Assembly: GCF_031845265.1 (NCBI RefSeq)
Contig: NZ_JAVRBG010000005.1
Coordinates: 157,088 to 221,087 of the forward strand
Direction: 5' to 3'
Length of the DNA stretch: 64,000 nt
From: Mesonia ostreae
GTDB lineage: Bacteria; Bacteroidota; Bacteroidia; Flavobacteriales; Flavobacteriaceae
Positions 38,018 through 45,436 of this stretch are shown here, in pieces (within the stretch, counting starts at the first letter, position 1; the number at the start of each line of letters is the position of its first letter). Both the position numbers and the translations under genes were made by a program. A model generated the notes under the pieces. The model was not told the origin of the DNA. It worked only from the letters and a program-made list of their open reading frames with translations, and did no database searches.

Positions 38018-38457
38018 TCTAAGCCGTATTTTTCTTTCCACCTTTTAAAAAAATCGGGGATATTTAACGAGAGCTGACCTTCTTTATCGGTAAACACCTG
38101 AATGGTTTCTCCTATACACACCAATTCTTTATGCTGATTGAAAACTTCATATTTAAAATGAATTTTAGCTGCTGGAGTATTGTAAAAAGTAGTTTTAACC
38201 GTGGCCACATCTTCGTACCGTAAAAATAATTTATGCTCACAGTAAGATTTTACCACAGGTGTTGCAAATCCTTCTCCGTACATTTTCATATAAGGGATTC
38301 CATACGAACGATTAAAGGCTTCTCGCCCATCTTCAAAATAAGTGATGTAATTTCCATGCCAAACCACCTGCAAAGGATCGCAGTCGTTAAAACGAACACG
38401 TACTTGGTATTCGTTTACCAATTGAGTAGCTTCAGATTTAATTCTTTCTTTCCTCAT
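38014..38457 (-). CDS. 4-hydroxybenzoyl-CoA thioesterase-like protein
   Basis: The 147-residue hotdog thioesterase has the 4HBT motif FNDCDPLQVVWHGNYITYFE, in which the aspartate is the usual catalytic residue. In aryl polyene clusters a thioesterase (ApeK role) releases the chain or edits wrong intermediates. It overlaps the dehydratase gene upstream by 4 bases and the ketosynthase gene downstream by ATGA, so all three are probably translated together. Confidence 0.85.
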   Translation of the reverse strand: MRKERIKSEATQLVNEYQVRVRFNDCDPLQVVWHGNYITYFEDGREAFNRSYGIPYMKMYGEGFATPVVKSYCEHKLFLRYEDVATVKTTFYNTPAAKIHFKYEVFNQHKELVCIGETIQVFTDKEGQLSLNIPDFFKRWKEKYGLE

Positions 38458-38900
38458 GTAGAAGGTGCTATGGCTGTTTTTATTTCCGCGGAAGCGATTA
38501 TATTTTCTTGAGCATCTAACACTTCAGCTTTAGACAATTGAATATCCATAAACTCTTGTATTAAACTTACTTTTGTATAAATTTCTTCTCCTATTTTGGG
38601 CATACGGTAAAATTGAGCTGTTTTTATAGCTCCAATAAAACCTATTTTTACCTTTCTCTCGTTTGCTAAATAATTAAGATATCCCATTTTCAAGGCAATA
38701 CTTTGCGCCATATTTTCTAGTAAACCAGCTTCAGAAAAATGATTTTTTTGATTTAGAATATTATCTTCTTCTATCTTCAATCCGGTTACTACAATTTCTT
38801 GATTAACTTCATACAATACACTTAGCATCACAAAAGGTTTTTTTTGCGGAATAAGTTGTTGCAACAAAGCCGGTTCTATTAGAGACTTTTTTGACATCAT
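38454..38900 (-). CDS. Hotdog dehydratase with intact catalytic pair (ApeP-like)
   Basis: The protein of 148 residues has a FabA/FabZ-like hotdog fold. Histidine and glutamate of the dehydratase pair are visible in KNHFSEAGLLENMAQS. It would remove water from 3-hydroxyacyl-ACP to make the double bonds of the polyene. The ATG at 38900 is taken because it overlaps the stop of the acyltransferase gene in TAATG; a longer opening to 38915 is possible. It overlaps the thioesterase gene by 4 bases. Confidence 0.75.
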   Translation of the reverse strand: MMSKKSLIEPALLQQLIPQKKPFVMLSVLYEVNQEIVVTGLKIEEDNILNQKNHFSEAGLLENMAQSIALKMGYLNYLANERKVKIGFIGAIKTAQFYRMPKIGEEIYTKVSLIQEFMDIQLSKAEVLDAQENIIASAEIKTAIAPST

Positions 38901-39775
38901 TAATTTTCTTTCCAAAAATCGTAAAAATTAAACCATTGCGCAGGGTATTTTCTTACCATTTTTTCTAAATACGCTGTATAGCCCATTAATATGTCTTGAG
39001 CGGCATATTTTGAAGGCTCAAATCGTCTCGCATAAAAGTGATAATGAAAATTTTTCTCTCGCATAATATAAGCAAATAATATGGGTAACTTCTTTTGAGC
39101 TGCTAACTTAAAAGGTCCTTGAAAAAACTGGGTTTCTTTACCTAGAAAATCTGCTTTTAAGTGTTTTCCTTCTCCACTTCTATCTGACGCAAAAACCAAT
39201 AACTCGTTATTTTGTAGGGCATCATTAATTTTAAATATATGCGACATATCTTCTTTAACGACAATAAGTTTTAGCTGAGTTTCTCCAGTTACAGAGTTAA
39301 GGTAATTTTTAATTTGTTTATGCTCTGTATCTGTAACCACCATATTTACTTGGATGGGTTCCTTAGAAACTTCCGTAAAGAAAGATTTAGAAATATTAAA
39401 ATTACCAATATGTGCGGTAAAAATAATACCTCCTTTACCCTCTTTTACCAAGCTCTTAATATGCTGAACGCCATCAAACTCAAAACTAAATTTATTTTTA
39501 AATCCTACCGTAACCGCTACCCGATCTATTAAGCTTTTACCCAATTGCACATAGGAATTAAAAATACCTGTTAAGGATTTTATTTTAGAAAATCTTAAGC
39601 GGTTGTGATAGTAAGTGTAGATGTTTTTACTTGTAGAGTAAGAAGAAAAAAAATAGTAGAAAGCAACAAAATATAATAAACCATAAGTGGCTCTTAAACC
39701 AAAATATTTAATAAAAAATATAAAAATTTTATAGCCAAGAACACTACCTTTAGATTGTCCTTTCCAATCTGCCAT
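38900..39775 (-). CDS. LpxL/HtrB-like lipid A-type acyltransferase
   Basis: The 291-residue membrane-associated protein has a hydrophobic N-terminal segment (about residues 12-45) and the LpxL-like pattern TAHIGNFNISKSF. In this family the catalytic motif is HX4(D/E); here His122 is followed at the right distance by Asn127. Later motifs, ASDRSGEGKHLKADFLG and TQFFQGPFKLA, agree with the family. It may transfer an acyl group, or the whole polyene, to a lipid (ApeB role). The Asn in place of the acidic residue may reduce or alter activity. Confidence 0.75.
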   Translation of the reverse strand: MADWKGQSKGSVLGYKIFIFFIKYFGLRATYGLLYFVAFYYFFSSYSTSKNIYTYYHNRLRFSKIKSLTGIFNSYVQLGKSLIDRVAVTVGFKNKFSFEFDGVQHIKSLVKEGKGGIIFTAHIGNFNISKSFFTEVSKEPIQVNMVVTDTEHKQIKNYLNSVTGETQLKLIVVKEDMSHIFKINDALQNNELLVFASDRSGEGKHLKADFLGKETQFFQGPFKLAAQKKLPILFAYIMREKNFHYHFYARRFEPSKYAAQDILMGYTAYLEKMVRKYPAQWFNFYDFWKEN

Positions 39776-39780
39776 GGTGA

Positions 39781-40026
39781 TTACTGCTTAAGCTTGCTAT
39801 CGATAAGACTATAAAAGTCTTCAAAGGTATGTGTATTTGCAAAGTCTTCTGCTACCAGTTTTATTCCAAAACTAGACTCAACGGCAACTACTAAATCTAC
39901 ATAATCTAAACTATCTAAATCTAGAGTTTCTTTTAAATTTGCGGTTTCTGAAATTTCACTTTGCTCTACCTCAAACTCCTCCACTAAAAAATCATCTATT
40001 TTTGAAATGATTTCATCTCTTTTCAT
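39781..40026 (-). CDS. Acyl carrier protein 2 of the pigment cluster
   Basis: The 81-residue acidic protein has the phosphopantetheine site LDLDSLDYVDLVVAVE (Ser39). It lies 17 bases downstream of the first ketosynthase gene (40044-41267) and 5 bases before the acyltransferase gene. It probably works with that ketosynthase in starter loading or early extension, while the ACP at 36046 is tied to the KS/CLF unit. Confidence 0.9.
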   Translation of the reverse strand: MKRDEIISKIDDFLVEEFEVEQSEISETANLKETLDLDSLDYVDLVVAVESSFGIKLVAEDFANTHTFEDFYSLIDSKLKQ

Positions 40027-40043
40027 TGATTAAGATTTTACGG

Positions 40044-41267
40044 TTATTGCTTTATTTTTTGGATAATCAAAGCCGAATTGGTTCCTCCAAACCCAAATGA
40101 ATTGCTCAAAAATACATCAATTTTTGTGTCTAACGTTTTCTTAACTAAATTTAATTTAGCCGAATCTTCGTCGGGCTCTTCTAAATTGATATTGGGTGCT
40201 ATAAAATCGTTATGCATCATTAATAAAGAATACACCACTTCGCTAGCACCAGCCATCCAACATTCATGTCCCGTCATAGATTTTGTAGAACTTACAAAAG
40301 GTTTTCCGTTTTTAAAAACTTCGTGAATTGCTTTGGCTTCATTCGTATCACCTATGGGCGTAGAAGTTGCGTGCGCATTGACATAATTGATTTTTTCTGG
40401 TGAAATTTTTGCCATTTCTAACGCGCGTTTCATCGCTCTTGCTGGTCCTTCTTGATTAGGAGTAGAAATATGATCGCCATTGGAAGAAAAACCATAGCCC
40501 GTAATTTCACCTAAAATAGTAGCACCTCTATTTATAGCCGATTCATAACTTTCTAAAAACAAAGCAGCACTTCCACCGCTAGGCACTAATCCGTCTCTAT
40601 CTTTATCAAATGGTCTACTCGCTTTATGAGGTTCATTTTCTCGGAGTGAGAAAACGCCCAACCCATCAAAACTTCCCATAGCGTATTTGTTGATTTCTTG
40701 AGCTCCTCCACAAAGAATATAATCTTGTAAACCTTGTTTAATGAGCAAATAAGCCATTCCTATACTGTGAGATCCACTGGCGCAAGCAGCGCTTATGGTA
40801 AAGTTTATTCCTTTAAGTTTAAAAATAGTGGCCAAATTCATACTGCAAGTAGAATTCATCGATTTAAAAACGCTTCCAGAACCTACCAATGTAGTGTCTT
40901 TTTTTTCTCTAATTTTATCGGTAGATTCTACAACAGAATTTGCCGTACTATCGTTCCCAAAAAGAATTCCTATTTCTTGAGTATCTAAAAAATGTTGATC
41001 TACTCCTGCTTGTTCAAAAGCCTGTTGAGAAGCTACGTACGCATACTCTGTCTCTGCTCCTATACTAATGCGCTGCCTTCTGGTGAGTTCTTTCTTTAAA
41101 TTTAATGGAGAAACCATGCCTGTTAACGCAGACCTATAACCAAAATCTTTTCGCTTTTCGTCAAATATAATTCCAGATTTACCAGCTCTTAAAGAAGACG
41201 TAACTTCTTCTCGATTGCTTCCTATGCAAGAATAAATTCCCATACCTGTAATAACTACTCTACGCAT
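40044..41267 (-). CDS. Beta-ketoacyl-ACP synthase (FabF/ApeR-like)
   Basis: The 407-residue protein begins VVITGMGIYSCIGSNREE and has Cys162 in SAACASGSHSIGM, histidine in VNAHATSTPIGD and histidine in KSMTGHECWMAGASE, so all three catalytic residues are present. It probably does the first chain extension on the activated aryl starter (ApeR role). It ends 3 bases after the ketoreductase gene and before the second ACP gene. Confidence 0.88.
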   Translation of the reverse strand: MRRVVITGMGIYSCIGSNREEVTSSLRAGKSGIIFDEKRKDFGYRSALTGMVSPLNLKKELTRRQRISIGAETEYAYVASQQAFEQAGVDQHFLDTQEIGILFGNDSTANSVVESTDKIREKKDTTLVGSGSVFKSMNSTCSMNLATIFKLKGINFTISAACASGSHSIGMAYLLIKQGLQDYILCGGAQEINKYAMGSFDGLGVFSLRENEPHKASRPFDKDRDGLVPSGGSAALFLESYESAINRGATILGEITGYGFSSNGDHISTPNQEGPARAMKRALEMAKISPEKINYVNAHATSTPIGDTNEAKAIHEVFKNGKPFVSSTKSMTGHECWMAGASEVVYSLLMMHNDFIAPNINLEEPDEDSAKLNLVKKTLDTKIDVFLSNSFGFGGTNSALIIQKIKQ

Positions 41268-41270
41268 AAA

Positions 41271-42002
41271 TTATGAATAAATTCCTCCGTTTATATGAAT
41301 GACTTCTCCCGTAATGTAAGAAGATTTTCTGGAAGCCAAAAAACTTACCAAATCGGCTACTTCTTGTGCTTCTCCAAACCTATTAGCAGGAATCAGTTTT
41401 TTTAATTCTTTTTCATCTAAATCTTTAGTCATATCTGAATGGATAAAACCTGGCGCTACCGCATTCACAGTCACTTTTCTTTTAGCTATTTCTTGTGCTA
41501 AAGCTTTGGTAGCAGCAATCACCGCGCCTTTTGCAGCAGAATAATTGGTTTGTCCTGGTGTTCCTTTAGCACCAGAAACAGAAACCATATTAATAATTCT
41601 TCCGTAGCGTTGCCTTAATAAAGATTTCAAAAAATATTGAGTTACATTATAAAAACCTTGTAAACTGGTTTGGATGACGCTATTCCAGTCTTCTTCTGGC
41701 ATCCACAAAAAGAGTCCGTCTTTAGTGATTCCTGCATTATTCACCACTACTTCTATCTGTGCATCGGGATTTTCTTTCGTCCACCTATCAAAAGCTTCTT
41801 GGGTTTCTTCTTTATTTGCCACATCAAATTGAAGTGCCTCACATGCTACTCCGCACGCCTCTATTTCCGCTTTAGCGTGATGAGCCGCGTCTTGATTAGA
41901 TTTAAACGTAAAAAGAATATGGTAATTTAAATCTTTTGCTAGTTGCAAAGCGATGGCTTTTCCTAAACCTCTAGAACCGCCAGTAATTATTGCGTATTTC
42001 AT
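41271..42002 (-). CDS. 3-oxoacyl-ACP reductase FabG-like
   Basis: The 243-residue short-chain dehydrogenase has the NADPH-binding motif ITGGSRGLGKA, NNAGITKDG, and the catalytic Ser141, Tyr154 and Lys158 (YSAAK). It reduces 3-oxoacyl-ACP to the 3-hydroxy form before dehydration (ApeQ role). It lies 3 bases from the ketosynthase gene and 4 bases from the lyase gene. It may be the fatty-acid FabG reused in the cluster or a dedicated copy; context favours the latter. Confidence 0.9.
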   Translation of the reverse strand: MKYAIITGGSRGLGKAIALQLAKDLNYHILFTFKSNQDAAHHAKAEIEACGVACEALQFDVANKEETQEAFDRWTKENPDAQIEVVVNNAGITKDGLFLWMPEEDWNSVIQTSLQGFYNVTQYFLKSLLRQRYGRIINMVSVSGAKGTPGQTNYSAAKGAVIAATKALAQEIAKRKVTVNAVAPGFIHSDMTKDLDEKELKKLIPANRFGEAQEVADLVSFLASRKSSYITGEVIHINGGIYS

Positions 42003-42006
42003 GCTA

Positions 42007-43545
42007 TTATTGTTTATCTTGATAAGCGTCGTTTTTTAGTAAAAACTCTTTCACCTTTTTTATGTACGGATAAATGGGCTCGTCCATTTTAAAAGGAGGA
42101 ATGAGTTTTTTTAGCTGCTGAAGAATAGAACCTGAAGCTGTAGAAAATTTCTTTTTTTCTTCTGAAAAATAAACTGCTTGGGTTAATGCAATCAACTGAA
42201 TAGCAACCACCTCGTATGCATTATCGATAACCGTTTTAGTCATATTTGCCGCATTGGTTCCCATACTAACCACATCTTGATTGTCGTTATTATTAGGAAT
42301 GCTATGAATATACATGGAATTAGATAGCGCCTGATTTTCTGCCGTGGTAGAAACTGCCGTAAACTGCATTCCTTGAACTCCAAAATTGAGTCCTAATGTT
42401 CCTAAATTCATAAATGGCGGAAAAAGCTCATTCAGCTTTGCGTTGAGTAAATAATTAAGTTGTCGCTCTGCTAGCATACTCAACTTAGTGATGCTTAATT
42501 TTAGTTTGTCCATTTCTAAAGCGACGTAATCCCCATGAAAATTTCCGCCGTGATAAATTTGCTGTGAAGCCACATCTACAATGGGATTATCGTTAGCAGA
42601 ATTTACTTCTTCCATTAAAATAGATTCTGTATTTCTAATTGTATCTCTTATCGGTCCCAAAATTTGAGGCACACAACGCAAACTGTAATATTCTTGTACT
42701 TTTTCTTTAAATACTTTTTCTTCTTTAGGATTATACAAATGCTGAACCCTACTTTTTATTCGGTCGCTATCCTTTAAGTGGTCTCGCATTAAAGCGGCAA
42801 TTTCTTGCTGTCCACGATGCTTTTTTGCGGCATTAAGCTGTTCAGAAAAATGGTCATCATAAGCTTCTACCAACTCATTAATTAAAGAACTAGCAAAAAC
42901 CGACCAGTTTAAAAGACGTTTGGCATATATGGTGTTTACAATGCCAATTCCCGTCATAGCGGAAGTGCCGTTCATAAGACCCAGTCCTTCTCTACCTTTC
43001 ACTTGTATGGGATTAATCCCTTCTTGTTTAAAAACTTCTTGTGTGTTGCAGCGTTTTCCTTTATAAAAAACCTCTCCTTCGCCAATAAGCACCAAGGCCA
43101 AGTGTGCTAATTGCACTAAATCTCCGCTTGCTCCTACGCCACCATGTTCAAAAATTAAAGGTGTAATCTCTTTATTTAAAAGCTGAGTCATCACTTTTAT
43201 TACACTTTGATGAACACCAGATTTTCCTAAACTCAAGGTATTTAAACGCGCCAGCATCAAAGATTTTACATACAATGACTGCATAATTTTTCCTGTGCCA
43301 GAAGCATGACTTCTTATAAGATTATATTGCAATGCAGTTAAATCTTGCTTTTCTATTTGATACTGAGCCATAGGGCCAAAACCAGTATTCACTCCATAGA
43401 TAATTTTATCTTGGGCAAAATTTTGTAAAAAAGTAAAACTTTCTTCTACTCTATTTTGTATAGAAGAATCCCAAGAAATTTTTTTATGCTCAAACAAAAC
43501 CTGATAAAAATCTTGGAATGTAATCTCTTCTTTTATTGCTAACAT
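42007..43545 (-). CDS. Aromatic amino acid ammonia-lyase (tyrosine ammonia-lyase-like)
   Basis: The 512-residue protein belongs to the histidine/phenylalanine/tyrosine ammonia-lyase family. The MIO cofactor triad is Ala139-Ser140-Gly141 in GGVGASGDLVQLAH, and Tyr50 in IIYGVNTGFG is the usual catalytic tyrosine. The substrate-selectivity pair is Ser79-His80 in NLIRSH. That pair looks like histidine ammonia-lyase, yet the F. johnsoniae enzyme, known as a tyrosine ammonia-lyase, also has SH in this place (from memory). The gene is first in the operon and probably supplies the aryl starter, p-coumaric acid. Confidence 0.88.
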   Translation of the reverse strand: MLAIKEEITFQDFYQVLFEHKKISWDSSIQNRVEESFTFLQNFAQDKIIYGVNTGFGPMAQYQIEKQDLTALQYNLIRSHASGTGKIMQSLYVKSLMLARLNTLSLGKSGVHQSVIKVMTQLLNKEITPLIFEHGGVGASGDLVQLAHLALVLIGEGEVFYKGKRCNTQEVFKQEGINPIQVKGREGLGLMNGTSAMTGIGIVNTIYAKRLLNWSVFASSLINELVEAYDDHFSEQLNAAKKHRGQQEIAALMRDHLKDSDRIKSRVQHLYNPKEEKVFKEKVQEYYSLRCVPQILGPIRDTIRNTESILMEEVNSANDNPIVDVASQQIYHGGNFHGDYVALEMDKLKLSITKLSMLAERQLNYLLNAKLNELFPPFMNLGTLGLNFGVQGMQFTAVSTTAENQALSNSMYIHSIPNNNDNQDVVSMGTNAANMTKTVIDNAYEVVAIQLIALTQAVYFSEEKKKFSTASGSILQQLKKLIPPFKMDEPIYPYIKKVKEFLLKNDAYQDKQ

Positions 43546-43581
43546 AATATGTGAAAGTGTGTTAAAATCTTTCTAGTTTCG

Positions 43582-43610
43582 CAAATGTAGTATATTTACC
43601 AAGCAAACAA
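43582..43610 (-). promoter_or_regulatory. Promoter of the 21-gene pigment operon
   Basis: On the minus strand TACATTTG (43589-43582) matches the Bacteroidota -7 consensus TAnnTTTG exactly. TTG (43610-43608) lies 18 bases upstream as the -33 element. Transcription would start near 43575, leaving a leader of about 30 bases before the lyase ATG at 43545. No other spacing of more than 20 bases breaks the 21 genes that follow. Confidence 0.65.
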
Positions 43611-43616
43611 AATAGA

Positions 43617-44867
43617 ATGAAAAAAGAAAAAGTAGACGTCGCTATTATTGGTGCTGGTCCTTCTGGCGCTGTTTCGGCATCATACTTATGTCAATACGGG
43701 ATTAAGGTAAAAGTGATTGAAAAGTCAAAATTTCCTCGGTATAGCATCGGCGAAAGCCTTATTCCGCGCTGTATGGATAATTTTGAAGAGGCTGGTTTAT
43801 TGGATTGTTTAAAAGCTCAAAACTACCAAGTTAAAACTGGTGCTCGCTTTATTAAAGATGGTTTGGAGAGTAATTTTGATTTCAGCAAAAAGTTTGGCGA
43901 AGGTTGGGATTGGACGTGGCAAGTGCCTAGAGATCATTTTGACCATGTTTTGGCAAAAGAATGCATGCGTAAAGGCGTAGACATTGAGTTTGAATCTCAA
44001 GTCACTGATGTTTGCTTTACGGAAGAAAATGCTACGCTATCCATTGAAAATAAAAATAAAGAAACTTACCTACTAGAAGCTAAATTTGTGATTGATTCTA
44101 GTGGCTTTGCGAGAGTTTTAGCAAAGCTTCTAAATTTGGAAGCAGCTCCTAGAATTCCGCAACACTCTTCTATTTTTGCTCAAGTGAAAGATGTTAGAAG
44201 ACCCGAAGGTTTTGAAGGAAAACGCATCACTTTTGATATTATAGAGCAAGAAGTGTGGTTTTGGTACATTCCTTTTTCTAATGGAAACACGAGCATTGGT
44301 TTTGTAGCCACCAATGATTGGTTGCCCCAGTTTAAAGGAACTCCCGCACAAATATTTACTGAAATGCTTTCTTTAACGGAAAAATACTATCCACAATTTA
44401 AAGAGCTTCCGTTTTTATTTGAACCGAAAATTGTCAAAAATATTGCAAAGAATGTGACTCAACTCTATGGAAACCGATTTGTACTTACGGGCAATAGCGC
44501 CGAGTTTTTAGATCCTGTCTTCTCCTCTGGAGTTTCTTTTGCCACAGAGTCTGGTCTTTTGGCTGCCAAACTCATCCTTAAAGAATTAAAAGGAGAAAAA
44601 GTGGACTGGCAAAAAGAATATGTAGCTTATATGCAAGAAGGAGTAGCTGTTTTTTCTACCTACGTAAAAGAATGGTACAATGGCAATTTGCAGAAGATCA
44701 TTATGAGTCAAAATCAAAACTTAAAAATAAAAGAACAAGTTTGTGCAGTTTTAGCTGGTTATGTTTGGAATAAAGAAAATCCGTTTGTAAAAAAACACAA
44801 TCGCTTGGTAAAAAACATCGCGCATTTAATAGATATGGAAGATAACTTTAAAAAAAATAATCTCTAA
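43617..44867 (+). CDS. Flavin-dependent halogenase-like / NAD(P)/FAD-dependent oxidoreductase
   Basis: The 416-residue protein has the FAD-binding motif IIGAGPSGAVSASYL (residues 10-24) and PRYSIGESLIP. The segment QVKTGARFIK holds Lys73, placed where phenol-type halogenases carry the catalytic lysine. WFWYIP at residues 214-219 fits the halogenase motif WxWxIP. It is divergent from the pigment operon with 71 bases between. Halogenated aryl polyenes (xanthomonadin) and chlorinated flexirubins are known, so it may halogenate the aryl ring. A reductase of the same superfamily is an alternative. Confidence 0.75.
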   Translation: MKKEKVDVAIIGAGPSGAVSASYLCQYGIKVKVIEKSKFPRYSIGESLIPRCMDNFEEAGLLDCLKAQNYQVKTGARFIKDGLESNFDFSKKFGEGWDWTWQVPRDHFDHVLAKECMRKGVDIEFESQVTDVCFTEENATLSIENKNKETYLLEAKFVIDSSGFARVLAKLLNLEAAPRIPQHSSIFAQVKDVRRPEGFEGKRITFDIIEQEVWFWYIPFSNGNTSIGFVATNDWLPQFKGTPAQIFTEMLSLTEKYYPQFKELPFLFEPKIVKNIAKNVTQLYGNRFVLTGNSAEFLDPVFSSGVSFATESGLLAAKLILKELKGEKVDWQKEYVAYMQEGVAVFSTYVKEWYNGNLQKIIMSQNQNLKIKEQVCAVLAGYVWNKENPFVKKHNRLVKNIAHLIDMEDNFKKNNL

Positions 44868-44931
44868 AATTCTCATAGTTAGAACACTAAAAATTACTTC
44901 TAGAAAAAGTATAAAGTTTTACCTAAAAAGC

Positions 44932-44962
44932 TTGCCGAGAAGATAAAGACGTCTTATATTTG
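44932..44962 (+). promoter_or_regulatory. Promoter of the tRNA-Ser/tRNA-Pro operon
   Basis: TATATTTG (44955-44962) matches TAnnTTTG exactly, and TTG (44932-44934) lies 20 bases upstream. Transcription would begin near 44969, about 30 bases before tRNA-Ser. Confidence 0.65.
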
Positions 44963-44999
44963 CAACCGCAATACGAAAGCGAAAGTTCATTAAAATAAC

Positions 45000-45083
45000 G
45001 GAGAGGTGCCAGAGTGGTAATGGAGCAGATTGCTAATCTGTCGACGGGAAACTGTCGCCAGGGTTCGAGTCCCTGTCTCTCCG
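45000..45083 (+). tRNA. tRNA-Ser (anticodon GCT)
   Basis: The sequence folds as an 84-base tRNA without encoded CCA. The acceptor stem GGAGAGG (45000-45006) pairs with TCTCTCC (45076-45082) with one G-U pair. The anticodon arm is CAGATTGCTAATCTG with GCT, the long variable arm typical of serine tRNA follows, and the T-loop is TTCGAGT. It reads AGC and AGT serine codons. Confidence 0.95.
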
Positions 45084-45107
45084 CAACTTTCCAATATTCA
45101 TACACCT

Positions 45108-45182
45108 CGGGGTGTAGCGTAGCCCGGTCATCGCGCCTGCTTTGGGAGCAGGAGGTCGCAGGTTCGAATCCTGCCACCCCGA
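45108..45182 (+). tRNA. tRNA-Pro (anticodon TGG)
   Basis: The 75-base tRNA has acceptor stem CGGGGTG (45108-45114) paired with CACCCCG (45175-45181) and discriminator A. The anticodon arm CCTGCTTTGGGAGCAGG carries TGG, and the T arm is GCAGGTTCGAATCCTGC. The integrase gene of the mobile element starts 254 bases downstream, so the 3' end of this tRNA is the likely integration site. Confidence 0.96.
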
Positions 45183-45206
45183 CAAATTATAGTATCAATC
45201 TATAAC

Positions 45207-45240
45207 AAAAACCTGTTAATCGTATGATTTTCAGGTTTTT
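45207..45240 (+). terminator. Intrinsic terminator after the tRNA operon
   Basis: A 9-base stem, AAAAACCTG (45207-45215) paired with CAGGTTTTT (45232-45240), is followed by CTGTTTTT, in the direction of the tRNA genes. It separates them from the integrase gene. Confidence 0.6.
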
Positions 45241-45391
45241 CTGTTTTTAAGAATATCATAAGAATTGATATGTTTTGATTAAAAATGTCAACAAATCGGA
45301 TAACAAATTAAAATTTCAAAAAGTGTTGACCAGATTTATGACCAACGGTCTGCTAATCAATAAATAAATGTATCTTTATAAGTGATTTGAC

Positions 45392-45434
45392 TTTCGTCTG
45401 ATAACAACGAATTATTGTTAACTAAAAGACGAAA
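45392..45434 (+). promoter_or_regulatory. Nested inverted repeats abutting the integrase start
   Basis: An outer perfect 8-base inverted repeat, TTTCGTCT (45392-45399) and AGACGAAA (45427-45434), encloses an inner 6-base pair, TAACAA (45402-45407) and TTGTTA (45415-45420). The outer right arm ends 2 bases before the ATG at 45437. It could form a hairpin in the integrase leader, be an operator, or be part of the attachment site. Between the tRNA terminator and this point (45241-45391) I see only AT-rich DNA with two copies of TGACCA near 45325-45345. Confidence 0.5.
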
Positions 45435-45436
45435 TA

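Noticed and set aside
42007..43545. Calling the lyase histidine ammonia-lyase (HutH) from Ser79-His80.
   Set aside because: The gene starts a polyene pigment operon, there are no other hut genes, and the recalled F. johnsoniae tyrosine ammonia-lyase has the same pair.
44923..45177. Minus-strand reading frame of 84 codons across both tRNA genes (MAGFEPATSCSQSRRDDRATLH).
   Set aside because: It is a translation of the reverse complement of tRNA-Pro and tRNA-Ser and is a known kind of false gene.
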